A stretch of 64,000 nt of DNA from Immundisolibacterales bacterium (GTDB taxonomy: Bacteria; Pseudomonadota; Gammaproteobacteria; HK1): positions 62,001 to 126,000 of the forward strand of contig JAPOPW010000030.1 of NCBI GenBank assembly GCA_026712715.1. Direction: 5' to 3'. The translations under genes were made by a program, and so were the position numbers. This document shows positions 7,681-15,568 of the stretch, in pieces. A model generated the notes under the pieces. It searched no databases. It had not been told where the DNA came from and saw only the letters and a list, made by a program, of their open reading frames with translations. Position 1 is the stretch's first letter. Each line of letters starts with the position of its first letter.

Positions 7681-7872
7681 TAGCGGCGAATCGCGGCCGG
7701 TTCCGGCCTCGTGTCCTGCAGGTGCGGGACCGGTGCCCGGACTCGGCGGGCCGGCATCACCGGGACCGGTGACGTTCGGGTGCGGCGGGTGCCGGGCGAG
7801 GGCTGCCGAACCGCGCCCGAGCCCGGCGTGCCCGCCTCGACGCCGCCGCACGACGCGCGGGGAAGCGCACGC

Positions 7873-10047
7873 TCAGTTCGCGGCGCTCGCCCGGGCGTGC
7901 CCCGGGCGGTAGGAAGCGAAGTCGGCGATCACCCGCGCCGCTTCGGCGAGGAAGAACTCGTCCCGGAGATCGGGGAGCTCCTCGACCTCCGCGGGCCGCT
8001 CCTCCCCGTTTCCTTCCTCGATTGCCCGGCTCAGCGCCTTCGCGATGCGCAGGCGCTGCGCCTCGAGCTCGGCGTGCTCGGCCTCGCGCCGCGCCCGGTT
8101 CAGGCTGACGGCTCCGGATTCGCGCCACCGGCGTCGCTCCTCGATCTCCTCGCGCAGCACGTGCGCCGGTCCGCCCGCCTGAAGCCGCTCGCGGCTGAGA
8201 TCGCGTGCCGCAGCGAGCGCCTCGTCATTCCGGGGCTTGGCCCGCCACCTCGCGACCGCGTTTATCTTCGCCCAGGGCAGGGCGTTGTCGAGCTCGCCCT
8301 CGCCGCCGCCGGCCTCGGTGGTGACCGGTGCGAAATTGACGTCGGGCTCGATTCCTCGTCTCTGAACCCCGGCCCCGTTCACGCGGAAATACTCCGAGAT
8401 CGTCAGCTTGAGCCGCCCGGTGCCGCCGTAGGCGGGCAGATCGACGAGATTCTGCACGGTGCCCTTTCCGTAGGTGCGCGTCCCGATCACGAGACCCCTG
8501 CCATAGTCCTGGATCGCGCCGGCGAGAATCTCCGAGGCCGACGCGCTGCTCCGGTTGACGAGAATTCCGAGCGGCCCGTCCCAGGCGACCGAAGGGTCCT
8601 TGTCCCATCGCACCCGGGCGCCTCCCGAGGGTTTTCGGATCTGGACGATGGGACCGGAATCGATGAACAGGCCGGCCACCAGCAGCGCTTCGTCGAGCGA
8701 CCCACCCTGGTTGTCGCGCAGATCCACGACGATTCCGTCGATGCCGTCGCCGCTCAGCTCCTCGATGAGGCGCCGGACGTCCCGGCTCGTGCTGCGATAG
8801 TCGTCGCGTCCGGCGCTCCGGCCCGCGATGTCCAGGTAGAAGGAGGGAATGTCGATGATTCCGACCCGAGCGGCTGCGCCGTCGCTGGCCCGTGTCTCCA
8901 GTATCCGGCTGGATGCGGACTGGTCGTCCAGGTCGATCCGGTCGCGCACGAGCGCGAGCGTGCGCGGCGGCCCGGAAGGGTTCTCGGCCGGCAGGATCTG
9001 GAGGTGGACCGTGCTTCCCTTCGGTCCGCGGATGAGGTTGACCACATCCTCTATGCGCCAGCTCACGACGTCCGTCATCTCCTCCTCGTCGGCCTGACGC
9101 ACCCCGATGATCCGGTCGTCGACCCCGAGCTGACCGCTGCGGTCCGCGGGGCCTCCCACGATGATGCGGCGAACCACCGTGTGCTCGCCGACCGTCTGCA
9201 GGGCCGCGCCGATCCCTTCGAGCGACAGGCTCATGCGGATCCGGAAGTTCTCCGAGCTTCGCGGCGAGAAGTAGGAGCTGTGGGGATCGATCGACTGGGT
9301 ATAGGCGTTGAGGAAGAACTGCACCACGTCGTCGGCGTTGATCTGGCGCGCCCGCCGGGCCATGCGGGAATAGCGCGCCTTGAGCGCTTCCGGAATCTCC
9401 TCGAGCTCGTGCCCTGCGAGCTCGAGCTCGAGGATGTCGTTCTTGACCCGCCGCCGCCAGTAGTCGTCGAGGTCCGCCAGGGATGTCGCCCAGGGCGCGT
9501 CGGAGCGATCGAGCTCGAGATGCTCGTCGCGAGCGAAGTCGAAATCGCGCCCGGCAAGCGCGGATGCGGTGCCCGCTCTCTCCGCCATGCGAGTGCGGTA
9601 CCGGTCGAACACCTCGAACGCGATGCCGAGCCGGCCGCTGCGCAGAGCGTCGTCGACCTTCGTCCGGTGGTCGTCGAACTCCTCGACATCGCTTGCGAGG
9701 AAGACGCTGTGCCCCGGATCGAAGATGTCGAGGTAACGGTCGAGAACCGTCGATCCGAGCGCGTCGTCGAGGGGCACCTTGCGATAGTGGTAGCGGCTCA
9801 TGAGCTCGACGACCACCCGGGCCGAGCGGACGTGCGCGGCGGAAGGCCGGAGCTCCTCCGCCGGGGACGAGTCCCCCTGCGCGGAGTACGCGTCCGGGCT
9901 CGACGCAACGGCGACGACGAGCGCCGCCGCCATCGCGTACCGGTTGGTCCAAGCCGTCGTCCGGCGTCGAGGCCGATCGGGCCGCGGGCCGGATCGACCC
10001 CGCCGACCGTGCCCGCCGCCGGGGAATTCCGGGCCGCTGCACATCAT
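7873..10047 (-). CDS. prc: carboxy-terminal (tail-specific) processing protease, S41 family
   Basis: About 724 residues, close to the 682 of E. coli Prc. It has an export-type hydrophobic stretch (MAAALVVAVASS), an N-terminal helical domain, a PDZ domain (GIGAALQTVGE to PADRSGQLGVDDRIIGV) and the S41 peptidase domain. The catalytic serine is in RSSASASEI near residue 500 and the lysine in YGKGTVQ near residue 527. The long charged C-terminal tail is typical of Prc. It degrades or trims periplasmic and lipoprotein substrates. The ATG at 10047 overlaps the pntB stop (TGATG). An ATG at 9933, just before the hydrophobic stretch, is an alternative start. Confidence 0.88.
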   Translation of the reverse strand: MMCSGPEFPGGGHGRRGRSGPRPDRPRRRTTAWTNRYAMAAALVVAVASSPDAYSAQGDSSPAEELRPSAAHVRSARVVVELMSRYHYRKVPLDDALGSTVLDRYLDIFDPGHSVFLASDVEEFDDHRTKVDDALRSGRLGIAFEVFDRYRTRMAERAGTASALAGRDFDFARDEHLELDRSDAPWATSLADLDDYWRRRVKNDILELELAGHELEEIPEALKARYSRMARRARQINADDVVQFFLNAYTQSIDPHSSYFSPRSSENFRIRMSLSLEGIGAALQTVGEHTVVRRIIVGGPADRSGQLGVDDRIIGVRQADEEEMTDVVSWRIEDVVNLIRGPKGSTVHLQILPAENPSGPPRTLALVRDRIDLDDQSASSRILETRASDGAAARVGIIDIPSFYLDIAGRSAGRDDYRSTSRDVRRLIEELSGDGIDGIVVDLRDNQGGSLDEALLVAGLFIDSGPIVQIRKPSGGARVRWDKDPSVAWDGPLGILVNRSSASASEILAGAIQDYGRGLVIGTRTYGKGTVQNLVDLPAYGGTGRLKLTISEYFRVNGAGVQRRGIEPDVNFAPVTTEAGGGEGELDNALPWAKINAVARWRAKPRNDEALAAARDLSRERLQAGGPAHVLREEIEERRRWRESGAVSLNRARREAEHAELEAQRLRIAKALSRAIEEGNGEERPAEVEELPDLRDEFFLAEAARVIADFASYRPGHARASAAN

Positions 10048-11447
10048 CAGAAAGCCTTTAGCACGTCCTCGACCATTTGCTTCGCGTCGCCGAAGAGCAT
10101 CATCGTGTTGTCGCGGAAGAAAAGCTCGTTCTCCACCCCGGCGTAGCCGGCACCCATGCCCCGTTTGACGAACAATACGGTACGCGAGCGCTCCACGTCC
10201 AGGATCGGCATGCCGTAGATCGGGCTCTGCGGATCGGTCTTGGCCGCCGGATTGGTGACGTCGTTCGCGCCGATTACCAGGGCGACGTCGGTTCCGGGGA
10301 AGTCGTTGTTGATGTCGTCGAGCTCGAATACCTCGCCGTAGGGAACGTTGGCTTCCGCGAGGAGCACGTTCATGTGCCCCGGCATCCGGCCGGCCACCGG
10401 GTGGATGGCGTAGCGAACGCGTGCGCCGTGCGTCTTCGACCGGTCCGCGAGCTCCCGCAGCGCGTGCTGCGCCTGGGCCACCGCCATTCCGTAGCCGGGG
10501 ACGATCACGAGCGAGTCGGCGTTCTTCAGGATGAACGCCGCGTCCTCCGCGCTGCCCTGTTTGACCGGACGCGTCTCGCGTGCCGATACCCCGGCCACGC
10601 CTTCCGACTCCGTTCCGAAGCCCCCGAGGATGACGCTCAGGAACGAGCGGTTCATCCCCTTGCACATGATGTAGGAGAGGATTGCGCCCGACGCGCCGAC
10701 CAGGGCGCCGGTGATGATGAGGGCGGTGTTCTCCAGGGTGAACCCGATTCCCGCCGCCGCCCATCCGGAGTACGAGTTGAGCATCGATACCACGACCGGC
10801 ATGTCCGCTCCGCCGATCGGGATGATGATGAGCACGCCGACGAGCAGGGCGAGGCCGGTGAGGAGCCAGAACGCCTCGTGCGCTTCGCTGCGGCAGAACC
10901 AGACCGCGATGACCACCAGGGCGATTCCGAGAGCCGCGTTCAGCGGGTGCTGGAAGGGAAACACGGTCGGCGCGCCGGAGACGAGGCCCTGCAGCTTCAC
11001 GAACGCGACGATCGAGCCCGTGAACGTGATGGCGCCGATCGCGACGCCGATCGACATCTCGACGAGGCTTGCCGCGCCGATCCCGCCCGGCTCCCCGATG
11101 CCGAACGCCTGCGGGGCGTACAGAGCCGCCGCGGCCACCAGCACCGCGGCAAGCCCGACGAGGCTGTGGAAGGCGGCCACGAGCTGCGGCATTGCGGTCA
11201 TCGCGATGCGGCGCGCCGAGAAAGCGCCGATCGAGCCACCCACCGCGATGCCGAGCACGATGACGAAGGCGGTGGTTGCGTCCGCGATCCCCGCCACGCT
11301 CAGGGTGGTCGCGATCGCGATCGCCATGCCGGCCATGCCGAGCAGGTTCCCGCGCCGCGAGGTCGCCGGGGACGAGAGCCCCCGCAGGGTGAGGATGAAC
11401 AGAATCCCGGAAAGGAGATACGCGAGAGCGGCGAGGCTCGGGGTCAC
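10047..11447 (-). CDS. pntB: NAD(P) transhydrogenase subunit beta
   Basis: A 466-residue membrane protein with about nine hydrophobic segments (proton channel, domain II) followed by the NADP-binding domain III. The latter shows [33 protein letters not shown], the [12 protein letters not shown] block and [16 protein letters not shown]. It couples hydride transfer between NADH and NADP+ to proton movement. The GTG start at 11447 overlaps the pntAB stop (GTGA). The start of ctp in turn overlaps this stop, so the four genes form one coupled transcript. Confidence 0.95.
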   Translation of the reverse strand: MTPSLAALAYLLSGILFILTLRGLSSPATSRRGNLLGMAGMAIAIATTLSVAGIADATTAFVIVLGIAVGGSIGAFSARRIAMTAMPQLVAAFHSLVGLAAVLVAAAALYAPQAFGIGEPGGIGAASLVEMSIGVAIGAITFTGSIVAFVKLQGLVSGAPTVFPFQHPLNAALGIALVVIAVWFCRSEAHEAFWLLTGLALLVGVLIIIPIGGADMPVVVSMLNSYSGWAAAGIGFTLENTALIITGALVGASGAILSYIMCKGMNRSFLSVILGGFGTESEGVAGVSARETRPVKQGSAEDAAFILKNADSLVIVPGYGMAVAQAQHALRELADRSKTHGARVRYAIHPVAGRMPGHMNVLLAEANVPYGEVFELDDINNDFPGTDVALVIGANDVTNPAAKTDPQSPIYGMPILDVERSRTVLFVKRGMGAGYAGVENELFFRDNTMMLFGDAKQMVEDVLKAF

Positions 11448-11836
11448 TGACCCGAATCCTTGCGATCCTGGCGCCGGTACATCGCGAGCATGCGCTGGGT
11501 GACCAGAAAGCCGCCGAAGATGTTCACCGAGGCGAGGACGAGGGCGATGAAGCCGAGGGTCTTGGCCACGATGCCGGCGGACCCGGCCGCCTCGACCCCG
11601 ACCGCGAGCAGGGCCCCGACCACGATGACGGAGGACACCGCGTTGGTGACCGACATCAGCGGCGTGTGCAGCGCGGGGGTCACGCTCCACACGACGTAGT
11701 ACCCGACGAAGATGGCGAGGACGAAGATGGAAAGTCGAAATACGAAGGGGTCGATCTCGGGCGCGACGAGCGCCGCCGCGCCGGCCGCGGTCTCGGCCGC
11801 GACGGCCGCCGCGCCGGTGGCTCCCGACTCCGCCAT
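11444..11836 (-). CDS. pntAB: NAD(P) transhydrogenase subunit alpha, membrane part
   Basis: A 130-residue protein corresponding to the membrane portion of PntA in organisms where alpha is split. An Ala-rich leader of about 30 residues is followed by three or four hydrophobic helices with [25 protein letters not shown], written here only to mark the conserved ALHTPLMS motif, and [13 protein letters not shown]. The ATG at 11836 overlaps the stop of the upstream soluble subunit gene. It assembles with PntAA and PntB in the inner membrane. Confidence 0.93.
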   Translation of the reverse strand: MAESGATGAAAVAAETAAGAAALVAPEIDPFVFRLSIFVLAIFVGYYVVWSVTPALHTPLMSVTNAVSSVIVVGALLAVGVEAAGSAGIVAKTLGFIALVLASVNIFGGFLVTQRMLAMYRRQDRKDSGQ

Positions 11837-13011
11837 CAGGCGTTGCCGCCCGCACCGTCGTCCGACGGCGCGGGGCGGAACCTGGGATGCACCACCGCCC
11901 CGTCTCGGGTGAGGACGGTCGCGGCGAGGATCTCGTCGTCCCAGTCGAAGCGAAGTCCCTTTTCGCCGATGAGCGGCGTCACGAACGCGAGCAGGTTGCG
12001 GGCGTAGAGCGCGCTCGCGCTCGCCGCGAGGCGGCCCGGGACGTTGCGGTGGGCGAGGATGGTCACCCCGTGCGCGACCACCCGTTCTCCGGGGCGCGAG
12101 AGCTCGCAGTTGCCGCCGTGCTCGGCCGCGAGGTCGACCACCACGGAGCCCTTGCGCATGGTCGCGACCATGTCCGCGTCGATCAGGCGAGGGGCCGGCC
12201 GCCCCGGGACGAGCGCGGTGCCGATGACGATGTCCTGGCGCCTGAGCTCCGTGGCGAACAGCTCGGCCTGCCGACGGCGGTAGCTCTCGCTCATCTCGCG
12301 CGCATAACCCCCCTCGGTCTCCGCGTTCTCGGCCTCCGGGCCGTCGACCCCGATGAAGGTCGCGCCGAGGCTCTCCACCTGTTCACGCGCGGCCGGGCGC
12401 ACGTCCGTCGCGCTCACGATCGCGCCGAGCCGCCGCGCGGTGGCGATGGCCTGGAGCCCCGCCACTCCCGCCCCCATCACGAGCACCCGGGCGGGCGGCA
12501 CGGTCCCGGCCGCGGTCATCATCATCGGCATGGCCCGCTCGAACTCGGCCGCCGCGTCGATGACCGCCTTGTATCCCGCGAGGTTCGACTGCGAGGAGAG
12601 CACGTCCATCGCCTGGGCGCGGGTCACGCGGGGGAGGAGCTCGAGCGAGAAAGTCGTGAGTCCGGCGCTCGCATAAGTCTCCAGCACGCCGTTCAGGCGG
12701 TAGGGATCGAGCATTCCCACGAGCACCGCGTCGCGCGGGAGGTACGGGATCGCATCGTCCGGCGGGGCCCGCACCGCGAACTGGATGGCCGCGCCGTCGA
12801 GCACGGCGGCGGTTTCGGGCAGCACGCTCGCCCCGGCCGCTTCGTACTCGGTGTCGACGATGCCCGCAGCGTACCCGGCGCCGCGCTCGACGCACACCTC
12901 CACGCCGGGCGCGGTGCGCAGGAGCTTGGCGACGGTCTCGGGAGTAGCAGCGACGCGCGGTTCGTCTTCCCGGCGTTCCCTGCTGATGGCGATCTTGAGT
13001 CGGCCGCTCAT
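11836..13011 (-). CDS. pntAA: NAD(P) transhydrogenase subunit alpha, soluble NAD-binding part
   Basis: A 391-residue protein homologous to alanine dehydrogenase and to domain I of transhydrogenase. It shows [18 protein letters not shown] at the N terminus, the mobile RQ-type region near [14 protein letters not shown], the Rossmann motif [20 protein letters not shown], and [15 protein letters not shown]. It binds NAD(H) on the cytoplasmic face and passes hydride to domain III of PntB. The ATG at 13011 fits the conserved first strand (LKIAISRE). Longer frames run into the promoter region shared with the divergent dehydrogenase gene. Confidence 0.95.
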   Translation of the reverse strand: MSGRLKIAISRERREDEPRVAATPETVAKLLRTAPGVEVCVERGAGYAAGIVDTEYEAAGASVLPETAAVLDGAAIQFAVRAPPDDAIPYLPRDAVLVGMLDPYRLNGVLETYASAGLTTFSLELLPRVTRAQAMDVLSSQSNLAGYKAVIDAAAEFERAMPMMMTAAGTVPPARVLVMGAGVAGLQAIATARRLGAIVSATDVRPAAREQVESLGATFIGVDGPEAENAETEGGYAREMSESYRRRQAELFATELRRQDIVIGTALVPGRPAPRLIDADMVATMRKGSVVVDLAAEHGGNCELSRPGERVVAHGVTILAHRNVPGRLAASASALYARNLLAFVTPLIGEKGLRFDWDDEILAATVLTRDGAVVHPRFRPAPSDDGAGGNA

Positions 13012-13063
13012 TCCGTGTGTCGGTTCGGGCGGTCTCGCGAAGGGGTGAGGAGAGCGGGCACGG

Positions 13064-13092
13064 AGTCTATCATTCCGCCTTCGGGCCACCAA
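13064..13092 (-). promoter_or_regulatory. candidate sigma-70 promoter for pntAA-pntAB-pntB-ctp
   Basis: On the minus strand TTGGTG (13087-13092) and TAGACT (13064-13069) are separated by 17 bases. The match is three of six at -35 and four of six at -10. It lies 53 bases before the pntAA start, in the divergent gap with the dehydrogenase gene at 13202. Confidence 0.4.
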
Positions 13093-13201
13093 CCGTCTTG
13101 ACCGGCCGCCGCGCCGTGTCGGCGGCACGGGCCGGGCGCCACGAGCGACGGATTGGTCGTTCCGCGCGCGCAACGAGTGAACCAACCGCGAGGACTTCGC
13201 A

Positions 13202-14266
13202 ATGAGTCGATACCGCATCGCCGCAATCCCCGGAGACGGGATCGGCCGGGAAGTCGTTCCGGAGGGGATCCGGGTGGCCGACGCGGCGGCCCGCCGGCAC
13301 GGGATCGAGCTCGAGTGGGAGCACTTCCCCTGGAGCTGCGAGACCTATCGGAGCGAAGGCTGGATGATGCCGCCCGACGGCCTCGAGCGCCTTGCCGGTT
13401 TCGATGCGATCTTTCTCGGAGCGGTGGGCTTCCCCGGGGTGCCGGACCACGTGTCGCTGTGGGGTCTGCTCATTCCCATCCGGCGCAAGTTCCGCCAGTA
13501 CGTCAACCTGCGCCCGGTCCGGGTGCTGGCGGGGATGGTGTCGCCACTGCGTGATCGGGGTCCGGAGGACATCGACTTCTACGTGGTGCGCGAGAACAAC
13601 GAGGGCGAGTACTCCGAGATCGGAGGGCGGCTCTACGAGGGTACCGACCGCGAGATGGCGATGCAGGAGAGCATCTTCACCCGTCGCGGGGTCGACCAGG
13701 TCCTCGAGTACGCGTTCGAGCTCGCGCGGTCGCGCGAAGCGAAGCATCTGACGTCGGCCACCAAGTCGAACGGCATCATTCACACCATGCCGTACTGGGA
13801 CGAGCGCTTCGCCGCGATGGCGGAGCGCTACGCGGACGTGCGGACGTCCCAGTACCACGTCGACATCCTCGCGGCCAACTTCGTCCTTCATCCCGACTGG
13901 TTCGACGTGGTGGTGGGCAGCAATCTCTTCGGCGACATCCTGTCCGATCTCGGTCCCGCGATCGCGGGCACGATCGGCATCGCTCCTTCGGCGAACATCA
14001 ATCCGGAGCGGGACCATCCGTCGATGTTCGAGCCCGTTCACGGGTCCGCCCCGGACATTGCGGGGAAGGGAATCGCCAACCCCATCGGGCAGATCTGGTC
14101 GGGGGCGATGATGCTCGAGCACCTCGGCCACCCGCAGGCGGCGGCGGATGTCGTCGCGGCCATCGAGGCGGTGCTCGCCGGCGGGGGGCCGAAGACCCCG
14201 GACCTCGGCGGGCAGGCGCGAACGGCCGACCTCGGCCGCGCCGTCGAGGAAGCGATCGGGGACTGA
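13202..14266 (+). CDS. tartrate/D-malate dehydrogenase-type beta-decarboxylating dehydrogenase
   Basis: A 354-residue member of the isocitrate/isopropylmalate dehydrogenase family. It opens with IAAIPGDGIGREVVPEG, has the substrate-binding VNLRPVR segment and YVVRENNEGEYS, and ends with the GSAPDIAGKGIANPI block. The LWGLLIPIRRKFRQ segment replaces the LeuB-type motif and is the pattern seen in TtuC/YeaU (tartrate dehydrogenase, D-malate dehydrogenase). It therefore probably oxidises a C4 hydroxy acid with NAD and divalent metal. The exact substrate is not certain. It has its own ribosome-binding site (GAGGAC) and runs divergently from pnt. Confidence 0.85.
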   Translation: MSRYRIAAIPGDGIGREVVPEGIRVADAAARRHGIELEWEHFPWSCETYRSEGWMMPPDGLERLAGFDAIFLGAVGFPGVPDHVSLWGLLIPIRRKFRQYVNLRPVRVLAGMVSPLRDRGPEDIDFYVVRENNEGEYSEIGGRLYEGTDREMAMQESIFTRRGVDQVLEYAFELARSREAKHLTSATKSNGIIHTMPYWDERFAAMAERYADVRTSQYHVDILAANFVLHPDWFDVVVGSNLFGDILSDLGPAIAGTIGIAPSANINPERDHPSMFEPVHGSAPDIAGKGIANPIGQIWSGAMMLEHLGHPQAAADVVAAIEAVLAGGGPKTPDLGGQARTADLGRAVEEAIGD

Positions 14267-14368
14267 CCGGGCCGCCGGAGCCGCCCGCCGCCGCCGCGCG
14301 GACCCCCGGAACCGGGGGCGTGACGGAGCTTCGGCGGGCGCCCCGGGGGCGGGTCGCCGGTCGAATCG

Positions 14369-15460
14369 ATGCGGAGCTCGTCGCCCCGGGAACGGTACGC
14401 GGCCGCCATCGCCCGCGGAACCCTGCGACCCGATCCGGGCCAGGCGCGCGCCGTCGATGCCTTCGACGCCCTTCACCGCGCGCTCGACGAGCCCGTCCGG
14501 CGGCCTCGCCGGAGGTTCTTCCGGCGGCGCCCCGTGAGCGTCCCGGGGCTCTACCTGTGGGGTGGGGTGGGACGCGGAAAGACCCTGCTCATGGACGACT
14601 TCCACGCGGGTCTCGGCGCCGTACCGAAGCGCCGGGCGCACTTCTACCGCTTCATGAGCAGCGTCCACTCGGAGCTCAAGCGGCTGCGCACCGAACGAGC
14701 CGAGGATCCCCTCGGGATCGTCGCCGCGGACTGGGCGGCCGAGGTGCGGGTGCTGTGCCTCGACGAGTTCCACGTACGCGACATCGCGGACGCCATGCTG
14801 CTCGGACGCCTCCTGAAGGGCCTCTTCGCGCAGGGGGTGACCCTGGTCACGACTTCCAACGTACCGCCGGCCCGGCTCTACGAGGGGGGGCTTCAGCGCG
14901 ATCGCTTCCTGCCCGCGATCGCGGAGCTCGAGGCCCGGCTCCGGGTGCTCGAGCTCGCCGGGAGCGAGGATCATCGCCTGCGCGCCCTCGAGCGGGCGGA
15001 CGTCTACCATACCCCCCTCGGCCCGGCGGCCGCCGCGAGCATCGAGGCCTGCTTCGCGACCCTGGTGCCGGACGGCCGCACGGAGGACGGCCCCCTCACG
15101 GTTCTCGGCCGGTCCATCGAGGCGGTGCGGCGCGCGGAGGGAATCGCGTGGTTCGAGTTCGGTCAGCTCTGCGACGGCCCCCGGGGGGCCGCGGACTACA
15201 TCGAGATTGCCCGCTGCTTCCACACCGTGCTCCTGTCCGACGTCCCGGTGATCGGGCCCCGCGACCGGAACCGGGCGCGGCGCTTCATCAGCCTCGTCGA
15301 CGAGTTCTACGATCGGCAGGTGAACCTCGTGGTGTCGGCGGCCGCCCCACCGGCCGGAATCTACCCGGACGGTCCCGATGCGTTCGAGTTCCGGCGCACC
15401 CGCAGCCGGCTCGAGGAGATGCAGACGCGGGACTACCTTCACCGCGAGCACCTCGGCTGA
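14369..15460 (+). CDS. zapE: cell division ATPase ZapE (AFG1-like)
   Basis: A 363-residue AFG1/ZapE-type ATPase. The Walker A motif is LWGGVGRGKTLLMDDF, preceded by the family block PGLY. Walker B is VLCLDEFHVRDIADAMLLGRLL, of which the DEF core is the key part. VTLVTTSNVPPARLY and the C-terminal RTRSRLEEMQTRDY are also family-specific. ZapE associates with the division ring in E. coli under stress. The N-terminal RYAAAIARGTLRPDPGQ segment is the conserved beginning, so the ATG at 14369 is a sensible start although the ribosome-binding site is weak. It stands alone between the dehydrogenase and the EF-G-like gene. Confidence 0.9.
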   Translation: MRSSSPRERYAAAIARGTLRPDPGQARAVDAFDALHRALDEPVRRPRRRFFRRRPVSVPGLYLWGGVGRGKTLLMDDFHAGLGAVPKRRAHFYRFMSSVHSELKRLRTERAEDPLGIVAADWAAEVRVLCLDEFHVRDIADAMLLGRLLKGLFAQGVTLVTTSNVPPARLYEGGLQRDRFLPAIAELEARLRVLELAGSEDHRLRALERADVYHTPLGPAAAASIEACFATLVPDGRTEDGPLTVLGRSIEAVRRAEGIAWFEFGQLCDGPRGAADYIEIARCFHTVLLSDVPVIGPRDRNRARRFISLVDEFYDRQVNLVVSAAAPPAGIYPDGPDAFEFRRTRSRLEEMQTRDYLHREHLG

Positions 15461-15503
15461 AGCGCTGCGCGGCGCGTGCTCCGGTTCCCGCCGGGACCGC
15501 AGC

Positions 15504-15531
15504 TTGCGCCGGTACGGGTCGCGAATATACT
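15504..15531 (+). promoter_or_regulatory. candidate sigma-70 promoter of the EF-G-like gene
   Basis: TTGCGC (15504-15509) and TATACT (15526-15531) are separated by 16 bases and lie 38 bases before the ATG at 15569. The -10 box matches five of six consensus positions. The spot is a short GC-poor island just after zapE. Confidence 0.5.
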
Positions 15532-15568
15532 CAACCGTTCTTCGGGTCGAACCTACGGGAGAACATGG

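Larger units (their letters stand above)
7424..7872. other. 449-base non-coding region with hairpins and a dispersed repeat
   Basis: The region lies between the flavodoxin gene and the 3' end of ctp. It holds two tandem perfect hairpins (7454-7519) and family 1 repeat copy 1 (7524-7680). The rest, 7681-7872, is GC-rich; the only thing seen there is a weak inverted repeat (TCACCG 7757-7762 with CGGTGA 7767-7772). Open frames across it show no resemblance to a known protein. Confidence 0.8.

Noticed and set aside
7757-7772. Short hairpin (TCACCG/CGGTGA) downstream of ctp as a terminator
   Set aside because: Six base pairs with no T-tract, about 100 bases beyond the stop; such repeats are common by chance in this sequence.
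7711-10146. Long plus-strand open frame across ctp (about 800 codons)
   Set aside because: It is antisense to a clear S41 protease with PDZ and catalytic motifs. In DNA this GC-rich, opposite frames stay open by chance, and its translation shows no known domain.
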